Positions 1 through 12,583 of a stretch of 64,000 bases of DNA are shown here, piece after piece (positions within the stretch are counted from its first letter, which is position 1; the number at the start of each line of letters is the position of its first letter). The notes beneath the pieces are model-generated. The model ran no database searches. It was given only the letters and a program-made list of their open reading frames with translations, and was not told the origin of the DNA. This DNA is from Gnetum montanum (Eukaryota > Streptophyta > Gnetopsida > Gnetales > Gnetaceae), in contig MNCI01028959.1 of assembly GCA_015680685.1 (NCBI GenBank), forward strand, positions 24,855-88,854, written 5' to 3'. The position numbers were made by a program, and so were the translations under genes.

Positions 1-89
1 TATATATTTTTAATTAATCTTTTAACACACATATACTTAAGAGCATCAAACATATAACATGGCTTTGACACTTTAGGAAAAGTCACCAC

Positions 90-2460
90 CTTCCAAAGAA
101 ATACAAAGTGATCATGAAAAAGAATATGATGAAGAACACTAGAGTGCACCCACATAATCCAAAATTTCATATGCTCATACAAATCCATATTATTCTAACT
201 TCACATTTATCTTTCATTAGGATGAATAGCTAAGATGGAGAGATTTACAAGGCAACTTAGTTTTACCTTCTAGATTTTCAACACCATCAATTTTGCAAGC
301 AATCTTAATGAGGTTGAACCTTCACCAAGCACAAGAAGAATATCATATTTCTAAAAACATGACTGGTCATATCAACCCATAGAAGCATAGGTAAGAAGGG
401 ATGATTCCATGGAGATAAGGTATGAGAACAATAAAGGAAGAAAAAGTAACCCACAATGTTATCCTAGAAGAAATCAATAATGCTACATTCATAATGGAAA
501 AACTCCACCAAACCATGAATCCCATTCATAGACATCTATCATTCATCTGCAAAAGCTTTTCAAAATACAATTGCATTCAATCCTTGCAAAAGAACGTAGG
601 AGAGATGCAAAAGACTTCAAACATAGGCAAATCTTAAGGCCTAGAGCTTCCATAGAACCACAAGAGAATGAATCATGGAGTCATAGAAGGAGAACCAGTC
701 AGCACCATTCTCTAACTACTCCCTCTTATCTTTTAAAATCATTAATAGAATATCACAAGAGGGAATGAAGACCTAGATACTATGAAAAGGAAAAACATAG
801 GGATCATGAAAGACATGAATATTGAAGAAGGCATCCTAACAAAGAAGAAGATGATTATGAACAACAAAGGGATAAAATCAAGCATGAATAAAGGAAACAA
901 TACTATGAGCCTCAAAGGAATCACCACTACAACTAAGCCTACAAAAATGATAATGATGAGGAACCCCTACTAGCCACTCGTAGTATAATTAACTTTAGAG
1001 AAGTAGTGTATATCCCTACTAGGAATGTAAGGGATAGTTACATCAAGACATTGGACATGAATAATATTCTCAAATTTGAAGGTGGATGTAATGAAAATCT
1101 GCAACATTATCTTTAAGAATTCCATAATACATGTGTACTTTAGAATATCAAGAATGATTATTAGAAGTTAAGGTTATTTTCGAGGACTCTCATCAAGAAA
1201 GCAAAAATTTGGTACCAGTTGTTAGATAGAATTGATCTGAAGATGGAGTACCATGCTAGAACTCCTCAATGATAAGTATCAAACCTATTTAAGACTTCCC
1301 AATTTAAGAAAACAAATCTAAGGATCAAATAAAGGGACACATGAATACCTTAATGCAAAAATGAGTAGATATTATTCTCTACTAAATAGATGTCTAGACC
1401 AAGGAGTTTCACAAAGTGAACAACTAAGGCATATTATTCATGAGTTAAGGAACAAGACTAGAGAAACCCTTACTTTATATGCCCAATAAATATTATTAGA
1501 AATGAAAATCCATCAAATTCAAAGGCTGATAGACCAAGTGAAAAAAGAAGAATGAGAATTAAAGAAAATGGAATTAACTGAGGAATACAATCAAGATCCT
1601 ATAACAAGAAAAAAAGATGTTAGAATGTGTGATAAACAAGAAGACGAAACTTTACAGGATGTCATTCAAAAGAAGACTCTACCCATTCAAAAATCAGTTA
1701 ATGATATTGTAACAAAGGTATAGAAAATGTAAGACTCAATAGATGAAAAATATTTTATTGCCCTTAAGATAGTGAAGAAAAATACTGAACAAGTGCTAAA
1801 TAAGAAAAAATAAAAGATAACATACAATAGAATTACAAAGATAAAGGAAAAGTTGATGTAGTTGAGGAATTTAGACTCTAGTTTAGAAAATGAAGAAGGA
1901 TGCAAAGTATACCATTATGAACATCCTAAGGGATGTTATCCTATCATGATCCACTTGCAAGAGTCTAGGGCATATGCACTAAACCTAAGATTTATCAAGA
2001 AACAAATGCTAAAATGATTATGTTACCCATAGGGTAATCTCAGATAAACCTTTCAACCATCATACTATCCAAGTGATGCCTATCCTTAGCCACAAGGGCA
2101 GTACTAGCAATAGTGGCAATCACCACAAGTGTAAAGAATTTCACCACCAGGGTAGCAATATTCATATAGGCAACCCGATCCTTATAGATATTACATTCAA
2201 TGTCCAGTCTTTCTTAGAAATGTTTCAGTCCATACTTTCTCTAATTACTATCCACTAGAGTATTACAAGCCCACTACTCCATGAATAGATTCTAATTCTT
2301 ATACACATTAACCAACAGATGCTTCATCAATTCCAACTCCTAACTCTCTACAACCAATACCACATCCAATTATGCAAGGAGAACTACCAACACAACTACA
2401 GGAAAAGAATTCTACCAAGGTAGTAAACACATAAGAAGATGTGACAATGAAAGAACCTAG
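90..2460 (+). pseudogene. Degenerate gag of E1
   Basis: Gag is the structural protein that forms the cytoplasmic particle. Translation from about base 90 gives a segment around 'NFTFIFH' followed by 'RDLQGNLVLP', which also begins gag in E5 and E6 (there after MSSS). The conserved capsid part lies at about 1010-1560: 'LNDKYQTYLRLPNLR', then 'MSRYYSLLNRC', then 'RHIIHELRNKTRETL'. The C-terminal third is Pro/Gln-rich with no clear CCHC knuckle. Many in-frame stops replace Gln or Trp codons of sister copies. Boundaries are approximate. Confidence 0.75.
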
Positions 2461-2559
2461 ATCTAGGAAACATCCATTTTTTTAGAACAAGTCAAAAAAA
2501 GTTTCAAAGGATGAGAACTTCACCCATATTAAGCACATCTACACATACTCCTTAAGGGA

Positions 2560-3430
2560 ATACCAAACTTTCACATTCTGCATATCCGAATTTGACCACT
2601 CTCATCCTCACTCAAACTATCACATATTGGATCAGGGTAGGATCACTTTCCAAGAAGAGAATAGATCTAAGAAGTTTCTTAGTATATCTCTAGATAGTAG
2701 GACATAAACCATGCAAAGCTTTATTAGATTCTAGATCAGGAGTAAACTTGATTTTACAAGATCTGTAAAAATCCTAGAATCTTCCTTCACTAAAGAATAG
2801 CAACATCTGATTAGAGCTTGTATACCAATCAATCATTGTTTCACTCAAATAGGTGAATGATGTCATTACCATCATAAGTAGTTGGCCTTACCCTGCTAAT
2901 TTCTTAGTGATATATGTTGGGAAACATAAGGAAGATTTTCCTATAATCATGGGAAGAAAATCACTTAATTAGAGACCTATTCTTGGAAATTTCCAAGGAA
3001 GATGAGGTTGAAATCATACAAAGAAACCAACTTCCATGTATCGCATAAAGTAATACTAGGTGTAGTTGTGTTTGGAAAATCTAGATCATCAAAAAGAAAT
3101 CAATACAACATGCAATCAATATGTAGAAGATATTTGTATGCAGCAATGATTGTATATAGAAGCCATCAAACAAGAAGGCATCCAATGGTTGATTCCTAAA
3201 CAAGAGACATAGTCCAAATTATACATAGAACCATCTAATCAAATTAGAAGTGCCTATCTTAAAGAAGCTAATAAGTTAGAGCACTCAAGAAAGAAACACC
3301 CCTATGTACACTCACATCAAAAAGAAGACATTGAGTGGGAATAGCTAAAAGTACCAACTTGTTTAAACCAAATCCTTTAGAGTTAAAAGTCCTACCAAAA
3401 GTACTACAATATGCTTTTCTAAATAATAAG
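2560..3430 (+). pseudogene. Degenerate retroviral-type aspartic protease of E1
   Basis: The aspartic protease would cleave the Gag-Pol polyprotein. At about 2720-2755 the active-site region reads LLDSRSGVNLI, so the D-S/T-G triad has become DSR. Downstream, 'YPANFLVIYV' and 'FPIIMGR' (about 2893-2960) match the same domain in E5 and E6. Stops and frame changes break the reading. The stretch from about 2970 to 3430 aligns with the protease-RT linker of E5, which has no named domain. Confidence 0.65.
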
Positions 3431-3456
3431 AAATTGGTAATTATTAATGTCANTTC

Positions 3457-4590
3457 ATTATCCCAAAGAAAGGTGGTAAGTGGAGAGTTTGCATTAAATT
3501 TTAGTTGTTGAATTCAACAACATTCAAGAATGACTTTTCTCTATTATTTGTTGACCAAGTTCTTGATACCATTGTAAGACACTGGTACTATAGTTTTCTC
3601 GATGGTTACAATGGGTATAATCAAATCCACATTGCACTAGAAGATCAAGAGAAAACCACATTCACTAGTCCATGAGGAACATGTGCTTACAAGTATATGC
3701 CTTTTGGCTTATGTAATGCTCCCACTACTTTCCAAAGATTAGTAGTAAACATCTTCCAAAAGTAGAATGGTAATGGAGTAGAGGTATTTATTGATGATTT
3801 TTTGACTTAATGCCTAGACTTCAAACAAGAATTGGATCAACTATAGAAGGTTTTGAAAAGATGTGTTGAAACTAATTTAAAGCTTAATTAGAACAAGAGC
3901 CATCTCATGGTCCAAGATAGTATTATTTTGGGACATTAAGTATCTCAAAAAGGCATAGAGGTAGATCTAGATAAAATAGAGTTAATCAAATTATCATCCA
4001 AAGGCCACATATTGTTAAGGATGTTAGATCATTTCTAGGTTATATAGGGTATTATAGAATTCTCATTAAAAATTTTTCAAAGATAGCAAAACCATTAGTA
4101 AAACTAACAAAGAAAGATGCACTATTCCAATGGATAGAATAGTGTGAGAAGGCATTTGAGACATTAAAGAAGAAGCTTATTGAAACACCAATCCTTCAAG
4201 CTCTAGATTGTTCTAACCCCTTACACATTATGATAGATACTTTAAACCATGCATTGGGTGTAGTACTTATTCAGCTTAATTATTAAAAAATACCATATTA
4301 CATACACTGTATCAATCAAAGCATCATTAGAGCATAACTCAACTACACCACTACAAAAAAGGAGCTTATGAACATGGTGTATGTGCTTGAAAAATTCAGA
4401 CATTATGTGCTTAGGTATCATATTAAAATCCACATGGATCATAGTGCCATCAAGTTTGCGATTAGTCCAAGAGTGATACAATGACTCATGATACTACAAA
4501 AGTTTCACATCATAATGATAGACAAGAAGGAAACCGAAAATGTCATAGCTGATCATTTTTCAAGACTAAGATGGGAAGCACAAGAGTAGG
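3457..4590 (+). pseudogene. Degenerate reverse transcriptase and RNase H of E1
   Basis: RT copies the element RNA and RNase H removes the RNA strand. The RT starts abruptly at 'IIPKKGGKWRVCI' right after the N at 3453, so its first ~90 residues are missing. It continues through 'DGYNGYNQIHIA' and 'YMPFGLCNAPTTFQ' to the catalytic 'VFIDDFLT' (about 3782-3805), a gypsy-type variant of YxDD. A frameshift follows near 4000. RNase H is seen as 'IMIDTLNHALGVVL', 'LNYTTTKKELMNMVY' and a final 'VIADHFSRL' (about 4543-4569). Several Trp, Gln and Arg positions are stops. Confidence 0.85.
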
Positions 4591-4599
4591 ATGAATGAC

Positions 4600-6030
4600 T
4601 ATCAGATCAATTTCCCAATAAAAATTTGTTTGCACAGATAACAATGACTTTGAACTCAATAGGAAAGTAATGAATTACTGATTACATGACTTATCTCACT
4701 ACATAAGAGCTTCTATTGAGTGAAAAAAGATACAAAAGGAATAGTTCCTTCATAGAGTTAAATGGTATATGGAAATTAATGGAAATATTTACAAGATTTG
4801 TGTCAATGGGCTAGTTAGATGGTTTATTCTAGAAGAGAACTAACAAAGAATCTTCTAAGATGCACATGAGGGACCATGTCATTGTCACTGTGTAGGATAC
4901 AAAATGGCACTAAAGCCGATGCTTGTAGGCTACATTTAGCCTACCATATTTAGGGACACATACACATTTACTCAATCTTGTGAAAGATGCCAACATGAAG
5001 GGGGGATAATAACCAAAAATAAAGGACCACAATGATGAATCCAACCATTAGATCCATTTGACATCTAGGGAATTGATTTTATGAGGTCCATCATGCTAAT
5101 GTCCAATAGGAAATCATATATTATAGTGACAATTAATTATTGCATGCAATGGGTCGAAGTAGCTACAGTCAAAGATTGCACACCTAAAATAGCTATTAAA
5201 TTCTTTTAAAAATACATGATAAATAGTTTTGGGGTACCACATATGCTCATATCCAATAATGGAACACACTTCACAAGAGCTAAATTTAAGAAGCTAATGC
5301 AAAAAATTGGGGTGAAGTACAACATATCTACACCATACCATCCCCAAACAAATGGTCAACCAGAAGTGACTAACTGAAAAATCATTAAAATATTAACTAC
5401 AATAGTTAGTCGATTTCGAAAGGATTGGAGCACTAAGTTGAATGATGTCCTATGAGCATATATATCTACATGGAAACTCCCAATAGGATACTTTGTCTAT
5501 GAGCTAGTTTATTAAAAACTTCCCACACTATGAATCCAAGAAAATTTACAAACCTTAACTACTACTAGTAAACTTGACCTAGATCTAAACTTACCTCAAG
5601 AAGAATGCCTCATGAACCTTAACCTTCTAGAGGAAAATAAACTTATAGCTCTAATGAGTAATGAGATACATAAGAAATACTCCAAATGTAAGCATGATGC
5701 AAGAATATGACAATTTTCAATACATTTAGGCAAAAAATTTCTCTACTATAATCCTAAGCATGTGCCATAAAAGGCCAAGTTCCAAATTTTATGGGAAGGA
5801 TCCTATATCATCCATGAAACATACCAACTAGGCATCATGTAGATCTATCATCCAAATAGCTCACACAAGCTTATCTTCATCAACATTCAACAAGTCAAAC
5901 CATTCTCCAAACATCTCAACTCCTCTAGGGATTCTACCTTAACCACCAAACCATCTTCAACTTATTCTATCTTTTGGTTAAATATTTTTAATAATAGTCA
6001 TGGGGGCCTCCTATGTGACACTTAGGCGCT
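4600..6030 (+). pseudogene. Degenerate integrase and pol tail of E1
   Basis: Integrase would insert the cDNA into nuclear DNA. The zinc-binding region keeps 'CERCQHEGG' (about 4980-5006). The catalytic core keeps 'GIDFM' with the first Asp (about 5070), 'ISNNGTHFT' in place of the usual DNGTHF (about 5250) and 'YHPQTNGQPEVTN' with the Glu (about 5335-5375). A C-terminal segment runs to 'SHGGLLC', the family's pol terminus. Premature stops are frequent. Confidence 0.85.
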
Positions 6031-6291
6031 AAACTTTTCTTTTTTTTATTCTTAATACTTTTCCACATTCTTGATATCTTTTCTATTATTTTATACTTTT
6101 CTCTAATATCATTTAAATTCTTTCTTCATTTTTTCATTCTTATCATTCTTTATGATTTTTCATCATTTTTCTTATGCACATTTTTATTAATTTTCCAGTA
6201 AAGTGTAAAAGAATAAAGCAAGATGTAGTTCTAATGATGTGAAAACTACCGTATGTTATCAAATCATGGAAGGACTAATTCTATATATATT
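6030..6291 (+). other. 3' untranslated remnant of E1
   Basis: This is T-rich sequence after the pol tail and has no ORF. It resembles the T-rich stretch after pol in E5 (about 38990-39160) and ends where the E2 LTR begins. The 3' LTR of E1 is not present. Confidence 0.5.
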
Positions 6292-7125
6292 TGATGAGTG
6301 GTGAGATATCCCTATGTCCAATGATATGAATCAAAAGCATTCACACACTATCCTATCAAACTTCGTAGACCTTAAGTTCCTAAGTATACTAGTTCAAGAA
6401 AGTGAATCTAATCAAGATTATCATTGTCTTCTCAATTACACTCATGAGGTACAAGTGTATGGTTAAGTGCAACAATCATTTTATATTTTATAAGTTTAAT
6501 CTCCTAGAGCAAGAATGAAAGGTAGAGAAATTTAATATCTAATTAAACTACTACCTAGCTAGACTAACACAAGTACCCATTCCCACTCTCCAAACACATC
6601 CTAAATGCATATAGCATTATTGGGTTACCAAATGTTAATCATTTCTGGGTTACCAAGTGCTACATGTATGCTTGAAGTCATCATGCTTTTGTTCATTAAA
6701 AATTAAAAATAAATTGCATAATTATAGTGAATTAAGGTAAAGTGCATGAATATTAAATGCATTAAAGAAAACATTAATCTATTCTCAATGCTGCAAGGAT
6801 TATCAAAAGGGCTCATCTTTATTTTCATCACACTATTGTGCTCAAGTACATCAGTGCTTGAATAAAGGTCTGTACACACTCTTGTTCTTTCTATGAGCAC
6901 TATGAAATATTCTAACTCTAAAATGGCTAAAATGTAAGAACTTTGTTACTCTATTAAAAAACTAATGCCCAAACCATATACCCAAGCACTATATTTATAG
7001 GCTAGGATACATCTCATGATATCAGATATTTGACATCACTTCTTGGGACCTGATATCATGTATCTAATATTAAGGCTTCGATATCAAGTATGCAATATCA
7101 TAGCACTACTAAACATGATTCATCA
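6292..7125 (-). repeat. 3' LTR of E2
   Basis: This 834-base LTR has plus-strand ends TGATGAG and CATCA. Near its right end, the U3 start in sense orientation, it carries several GATATC motifs (about 7018-7087) beside a TATA-like TATTTATAG (about 6992). The adjoining 7126-7140 gives TTAGTCATGGGGCTA on the minus strand, the family's polypurine tract. Confidence 0.8.
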
Positions 7126-9027
7126 TAGCCCCATGACTAAAAAAAAACTTGTTCTCAAGTGAACAAAAGGAGGAACAAGTTCTTGACAAAATATTGAATA
7201 GGTATGGGATTATTGACTAACATGCAAACTTTGACTCAGATGAAATAGACAAATTCTAAGTGCTTGAGTATATGGATTTACAATATTTTACAAAAATGAG
7301 TGTTCATGATAACAGAAGTGAACACCCTAGACAAAATTGACATCCAAATCCTATGGTAGATGAAGAGTAAGGAGGAAGATGCAATGATCATGTAGGGTCC
7401 TCGTTGCATGGTGCTGCTACTTTTCCTTTGGTGAAGACAGTCTTACTTCTAGTCTACACTTCCCACTACAATCACAACAAAATTTCAAATTAATGTGCAA
7501 TGTGTAACATATATCTTTTATGTACCTTGTCTCGTTGGTAGTTACACTTGGCTAGGTTGTGATTATGGTGGATTGATTCCTTTTATAATGTTAGTGGTAA
7601 GGTTGAAAAATAGGTAAAATGGATAAGTGGTTCATTAAATTTCAAAAAGTTTAAACACAATGAAATGCTTGAGGAGGGTTTAAGAATTCACAACAAATAA
7701 AAAAAGGATTTCATTGAAAAATGTTGTGAAGATGTGCACAATTGAATGTCATTGATGAGACACACAAAAGAGTTTGATTGTGAGAATGTCTAAGGGTAAA
7801 GAACTTAACTAACCTAACCAAAAGATATGCAAGTGGGTCCTCCCCAAAGAAGGCATAAGCCTTTTATTTCCCTTGAATAACTTCAAATAGAGGAGCCCAT
7901 GAAAACCTAGAAGAAACTACCTAAGAATTTTGCAACATCAAATCAAGACATCGAATAAGAACATGAAACTAGTAGTGAGGTGAGATATGGAAAGCACATA
8001 TGGATAAGGGAGATTGGAATAGAGCTCTTGATTAAGGTCACATGAAGTTCCTTATGAATTTTGTGGTTAAATGACCTGATAAAATCCATTCTTAGTCCAA
8101 ACCAAAACCAACCATGCTCAATGACATCGCATTACCATTCTAAGACTAGTCCACCCTCCTATGACATAAGAGTGGGCACACAAGATAATCATCATTCCTT
8201 ATTAAAGAAGAAAACAGAAGTAGGAAGTGAGGAAGGACCTTAGTTAGAGGGGACCTTCAAGCATGGGTAACATGTCTTTCTAGTCTCATACCCAGTGCTT
8301 GTAGCCCATTTATTTTTTCTAAGGGGTGTGCATTGAACTCCCATTTTTTTTCTTCTTTTTTTTAGAATGATGGAAAACACACCATGCAAAGACTTATTCA
8401 ACTTTCTATTATTGGTCAACATAGAATGGTAGGAAATCCATGAAAACACACATGCACCCAAGTAAGCAAAAAGGCACAAAGAGTACCAAATCCCCTTGAA
8501 GTCACAACCTATTCAAACCTTTGAATCCTTTCCAAATCTAGAAACTACCAAAGTCACAAGTTCATTAAAGCTTTATTTGTGAAAAAGAGACCTCACACTT
8601 CCAAAATAAGAAAACCCATAGCATTTGTAGATGGGTGGATGTTATTGACTCACTACCTATTTCATGAAAAAGAAACCATGTCCTAGTTATCAATAACAAA
8701 ATTCAAAGCTAGAATCCAAACACCAACAATCAAATAACTAGATAACACATGCCCACATCAGTCAAACACATTGTACCTAGTTGGCAATGAGGCATGTTAT
8801 TATTAAAACATAATAAGAAAATCACATCCAAAATAAAGGAAAATATATAAGGAAGTGTAAAATATTATGAAAAATAAAACACACTAACAATGTTGTAAAA
8901 TAAAAACTTTGGAAAATTAATAATGTAAAAATAAGAAGGTGTAAGATAAAGAATATGTAAAATAAAAAGTTGTAAAAATAATAAGGTGTAAAAAAAAGGA
9001 TAAAAAACTAAGGAGCCACTTATATAA
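7126..9027 (-). other. Noncoding 3' region of E2
   Basis: No gene is seen here. The stretch matches the region between the pol tail and 3' LTR in E6 and the post-pol spacer of E5. It contains the family's conserved block at 7831-7857 and the segment AAGCATGGGTAACATGTC near 8260. No extra ORF is recognisable, although E5 and E10 have one at this end. Confidence 0.6.
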
Positions 9028-10490
9028 TTAGCATGAATGGCCATCTCCCCCATGACTAAGTTGAAATGAGGAGATCCAAAATATTGAGCATGGTTGTCCA
9101 TCCAATGAGGCATTTGTTGCATTAGCTAGCCTAGGCTTGTAGAAAGTTTTAACTTGTTGTATGTTGACTAGTTGTTTCTTGTTTGAGCTCTCAGGTTTTT
9201 AGATCATCATGGTCCTAGAAGGGAAACTTTCATAGATGATATAAGGTTCTTCCCATAATGTTTGGAACTTAGTTCATTGAGGTACGTGTGTGGGGTTCTA
9301 GTAGAGAACCTTATCTCCTAGTTGAAATTTGACTTTTCTAATTTTAAGGTCATCGCACTTTTTGTTGAATGCCTTGTGTAACTCATTAGATGATAGGGCC
9401 ACCAATCGATTTTCATCTAGCAAGTCAAGATTCATTAATCTTTCTTTTTATGCTAGACTTAAGTCAAGGTTGAGGTCACAAACTATTGAAAGTTGTATGG
9501 AGCTCAGATTGAATAGGAAGTGTTGGTAATTTTTCATACATCAGCTCATAGCGAGAATAGCCTATAAGAAGTTTCCATTTTAAGTGGTAGGCCCAAATGG
9601 CATTGTTGAGTTTTGTGCTCTAATATTTCCTATACTTGCTAACAGTTCTTGTTAGTATCTTTGTGATTTCCCTATTGGTAACCTCAGCTTAACCATTGGC
9701 TTAGGGATGGTAGAGTGTTGTTAGTTTATGTTCAACCCCCAAGTGTTACATAACCTTCTGAAAGATAGTGCTTGTAAAGTTAGTTTCATTATCAAAAACT
9801 AATGCACATGGCACACCAAACCTATTTAGCATTTTTTTTGTACAAATCGAGTAGTAATAGAAGTTGTACAGTTGGTGATGGCTACTACTTCTACCCATAA
9901 AATAGTCACTATGATGTACACCTTTCCATTTGACATAGGCATGATGGGATTCATGAAATCAATGCCCCAAATGTCAAAAGATTCTAGTGGTTGGATCCAC
10001 TATTAAGGTTCCTCCATTCAAGTAGTTATTCCACCATCTCATTGGTAGCATTCACAAAAGTGGACATACTGATGAGCATCCCTAAAGATTTTTGGCCAAT
10101 AATACCCTACCATTAGGATTTTAGTGGCCATACATCTCTCACCATAGTGGCCCCCACAAGGACCTTCATGAACATCTTGGATAATGCGTAATTGATCAAC
10201 ATTAGGAACACATCAACAAAATAGGCCATTCATGCACACCTTGTAGAGGTATCCATTGATCTCCATGAAGTGTTTTACCTAGTGAAGAAACTATTATTTC
10301 TTCTAGTGGTCCAACCCTTACAACATCTCTTGGATGAGAAGATAGGTGAGAATGCTATCATACAATTTAGGTTCAATGGACAATTATTTAGTTAAAGCCC
10401 TAGCAAAGAGGAGTTCATCAAGAAATTGATCAAATAGTGAGCTTTCCTTCTCTTTTTTGTCCCATTGCAATCAAGACAAGTGGTCAGTGA
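9028..10490 (-). pseudogene. Degenerate integrase and pol tail of E2
   Basis: The minus-strand translation begins near DHLSRLQWD (the end of RNase H). It continues through the integrase core with 'FGVPCALVFDNETNFTS' (about 9790-9840) and 'VEHKLTTLYHP' (about 9705-9740). It ends in 'NLVMGEMAIH', which in the neighbouring frame reads SHGGDGHSC and stops at 9028. At least one frameshift and many stops are present. It is an old copy with no enzymatic potential. Confidence 0.75.
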
Positions 10491-10495
10491 TTGTA

Positions 10496-11687
10496 ATTTC
10501 TTTAATATGATTACTTTATTATAATTCTTTACATTTCTAAAATACTTTACTTTTCACATTTACTAGTAAGGTGAAAGGAGTACAATTGGTTTCAAGCATA
10601 TAAGTGTAATCCCAATAGTGTTATTGCTTGGTTTGCCTATTAGCATAACACTTGGTAATCCAGTAATAGTTACATGAGCCCAAGATATGTATGGCAAGCC
10701 AAAAATAGTTGCTCATCATTATAGGATAGAGTAGATTTTACATTTCTATTATCACTTAAACTTAGACCTTATTCTTATTTTCATTATGTTTGCACTTAGA
10801 AGTAACATGAACCAACAACATCAAGATATCATATGCCACACTTAGAGTTAAACCATACACTTGTACATCACTAACTTGAAGTGGGAAGACAACAATCACG
10901 AATTGATTATCAACTTCTAGCATACTTACATTGTCCATCCATGAATTATGATCTAGTCACGCATGTGCTCTCGTGACTTGTAAAGTAGAGTGTTGGGGTA
11001 CCCTACTGCTCATCACAAGTCATTGATCCTTCTTGTCTACAATTGTTGGATGGGCTTTAAGTTATTTGATACTTGTGATACCCACTTTACTCTCAGCAAT
11101 TGGGAAGTATATGGACAAAGATTGAAGTTTTAAGAATATTACTTCTTTTAAACTAAAAAGAGTATAGAGAGTATGCCTTATCAATGGTTCAAAGGTTGCT
11201 TCCCTTTTTGAATGGAGGCTAAAAGGAATATGAATATTATGTCACAAAGATATGTAGGCTATTGGGGCTTTAGCCATTGGCTTTGGCATTACCCCTACTC
11301 TATGGATAATGGGTATAGGGTTAGATACATGTGGGAGAGGGGTATGTATTAACTCTCTTGATGTGAGTGCTAGTGCTCTCTATAATCTTTTGTGTATATG
11401 TATTTATTAAGGTGTAGCCCATTTTTAGTCCACTCTAGAATATTTGGCAACTTTAGAACTCAAAGATCATGTGGGGTAGTACTTCTCTAGGGTAGTATTA
11501 TTACATTTGTCTACTTTTTCCCCTCCCCCCTCAACCTTACTTCTAGTAGGTAATGTTAAGTTATGGGCAAAAGGTGAAACATAAGAGTAACTACCATGTG
11601 TACCTTATGAGAGATTTAAAACTCATGATCTAACAAAAGAATTTCCTTTTCCCATTTGTTAAGTTAGATTACTCTAACTTTATTTTA
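10496..11687. other. Unassigned stretch
   Basis: There is no convincing gene. A minus-strand reading at about 10780-11040 is relatively stop-poor but matches no domain I recognise. RNase H of E2 would be expected next to 10490, yet the sequence there does not read as one. It may be a different, older repeat. Confidence 0.3.
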
Positions 11688-11790
11688 CAATGAGGTTTTA
11701 ACCTATTGGTAAGGCTCTTAATTTGGTAACTTTAAGTTATGGGTTAAATTCTAGGGAACAATAATAAGTTTTAAAGTTTCAATTTGATTA
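11688..11790 (+). repeat. SINE copy (divergent, plus)
   Basis: The head is AATGAGGTTTTAACCTATTG and is followed by a box-B-like GGGTTAAATTC. This matches the arrangement of the better copies at 14.6-15.6 kb, but both boxes are degraded. The 3' end is unclear. Confidence 0.5.
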
Positions 11791-12400
11791 CATATCTTAA
11801 AGGTAAATATTGTTAAAAAAAATATTGCAGGTCACATGTCCCCTACTCTAACCAATTCCAAAAGGCTAAAATAAGGAACTCATTCTTTCTCTCTCTCTTT
11901 AGCTTATATGCCATGAGTTTTTCCCCAAAAAACTTAACAAAATAATCATTATAGTATGTTAATTTTCATGAAAGCTTCATAAATGAAAGTTTTAAACCTA
12001 ATACCCTTCTCTTTCTTAAGTTCAAAGCACACTAATGAAAGCATGACTTCAAATAAAAAAAAAGTTGGTCCAATTTAATTTTATGTTAGCATAGGGTGGA
12101 TTGGGCCAACCAATATCAAAACTTAAGTGATATACAATTTTTTGAAAACAAAAAAGATAAAGGTAAATTTAGTTGTAGGAAAAGTTTTTTGTTTTTTTCT
12201 TTAAAGTTAATGAAAGGGGTTAAAATGTTAACACAGTTTGGATAGCTCTTGTAATTTATCACATTTACCTTCTTGTATTACTGAACTAGTAGGATCATGC
12301 TACAGCCCAGAGTTTCCTTATCTAGGTTTTTTTCAAAATAGCCTGGATAAAATTGCAAAATAAAATTTATTATATAAAAGACTAATTTTTAGAACGTCTT
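11791..12400. other. No gene seen
   Basis: AT-rich sequence with a short CT run (about 11886-11900). I see no coding or repeat structure that I can name. Confidence 0.4.
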
Positions 12401-12583
12401 TTTCTTTTCTTAAATGGTACCTTTCCCGCAGTGTAAAAGCAACCTGCACCAGCCCATTCCTTCCAGGATTCAACCAAATCTCCACTGCAGAGAGAGAGAG
12501 AGTTACTGTGCCTTGGCATCGAAATTCGGTAAAATCTACCATTACTTGTGTGCAGAAACTTGTATCCATCAAGCTAATCATCC

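Larger units (their letters stand above)
1..6291 (+). mobile_element. E1: Athila/Tat-like Ty3/gypsy element, cut at both ends
   Basis: This is a decayed retrotransposon read on the plus strand. Degenerate gag, protease, reverse transcriptase, RNase H and integrase follow in gypsy order, and the pol tail reads SHGG near 5998. The gag N-terminus lies close to base 90, so the primer-binding site and 5' LTR should fall just left of the window. The right side ends at 6292, where the LTR of the oppositely oriented E2 begins. Stops interrupt every domain. A single N at 3453 replaces about 270 bases that E5 has at the same place. Confidence 0.85.
6292..10495 (-). mobile_element. E2: minus-strand Athila/Tat-like element, right part lost
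   Basis: A complete LTR at 6292-7125 is followed, in minus-strand sense order from right to left, by integrase (about 9700-10330), the pol tail at 9028 and a noncoding 3' region. No second LTR, gag, protease or RT is visible to the right. RNase H survives only as its last motif (DHLSRLQWD, about 10450-10490), so the 5' half is deleted or too decayed to read. It inserted into the 3' end of E1. The left flank is ATATT, but no matching duplicate can be identified. Confidence 0.75.
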
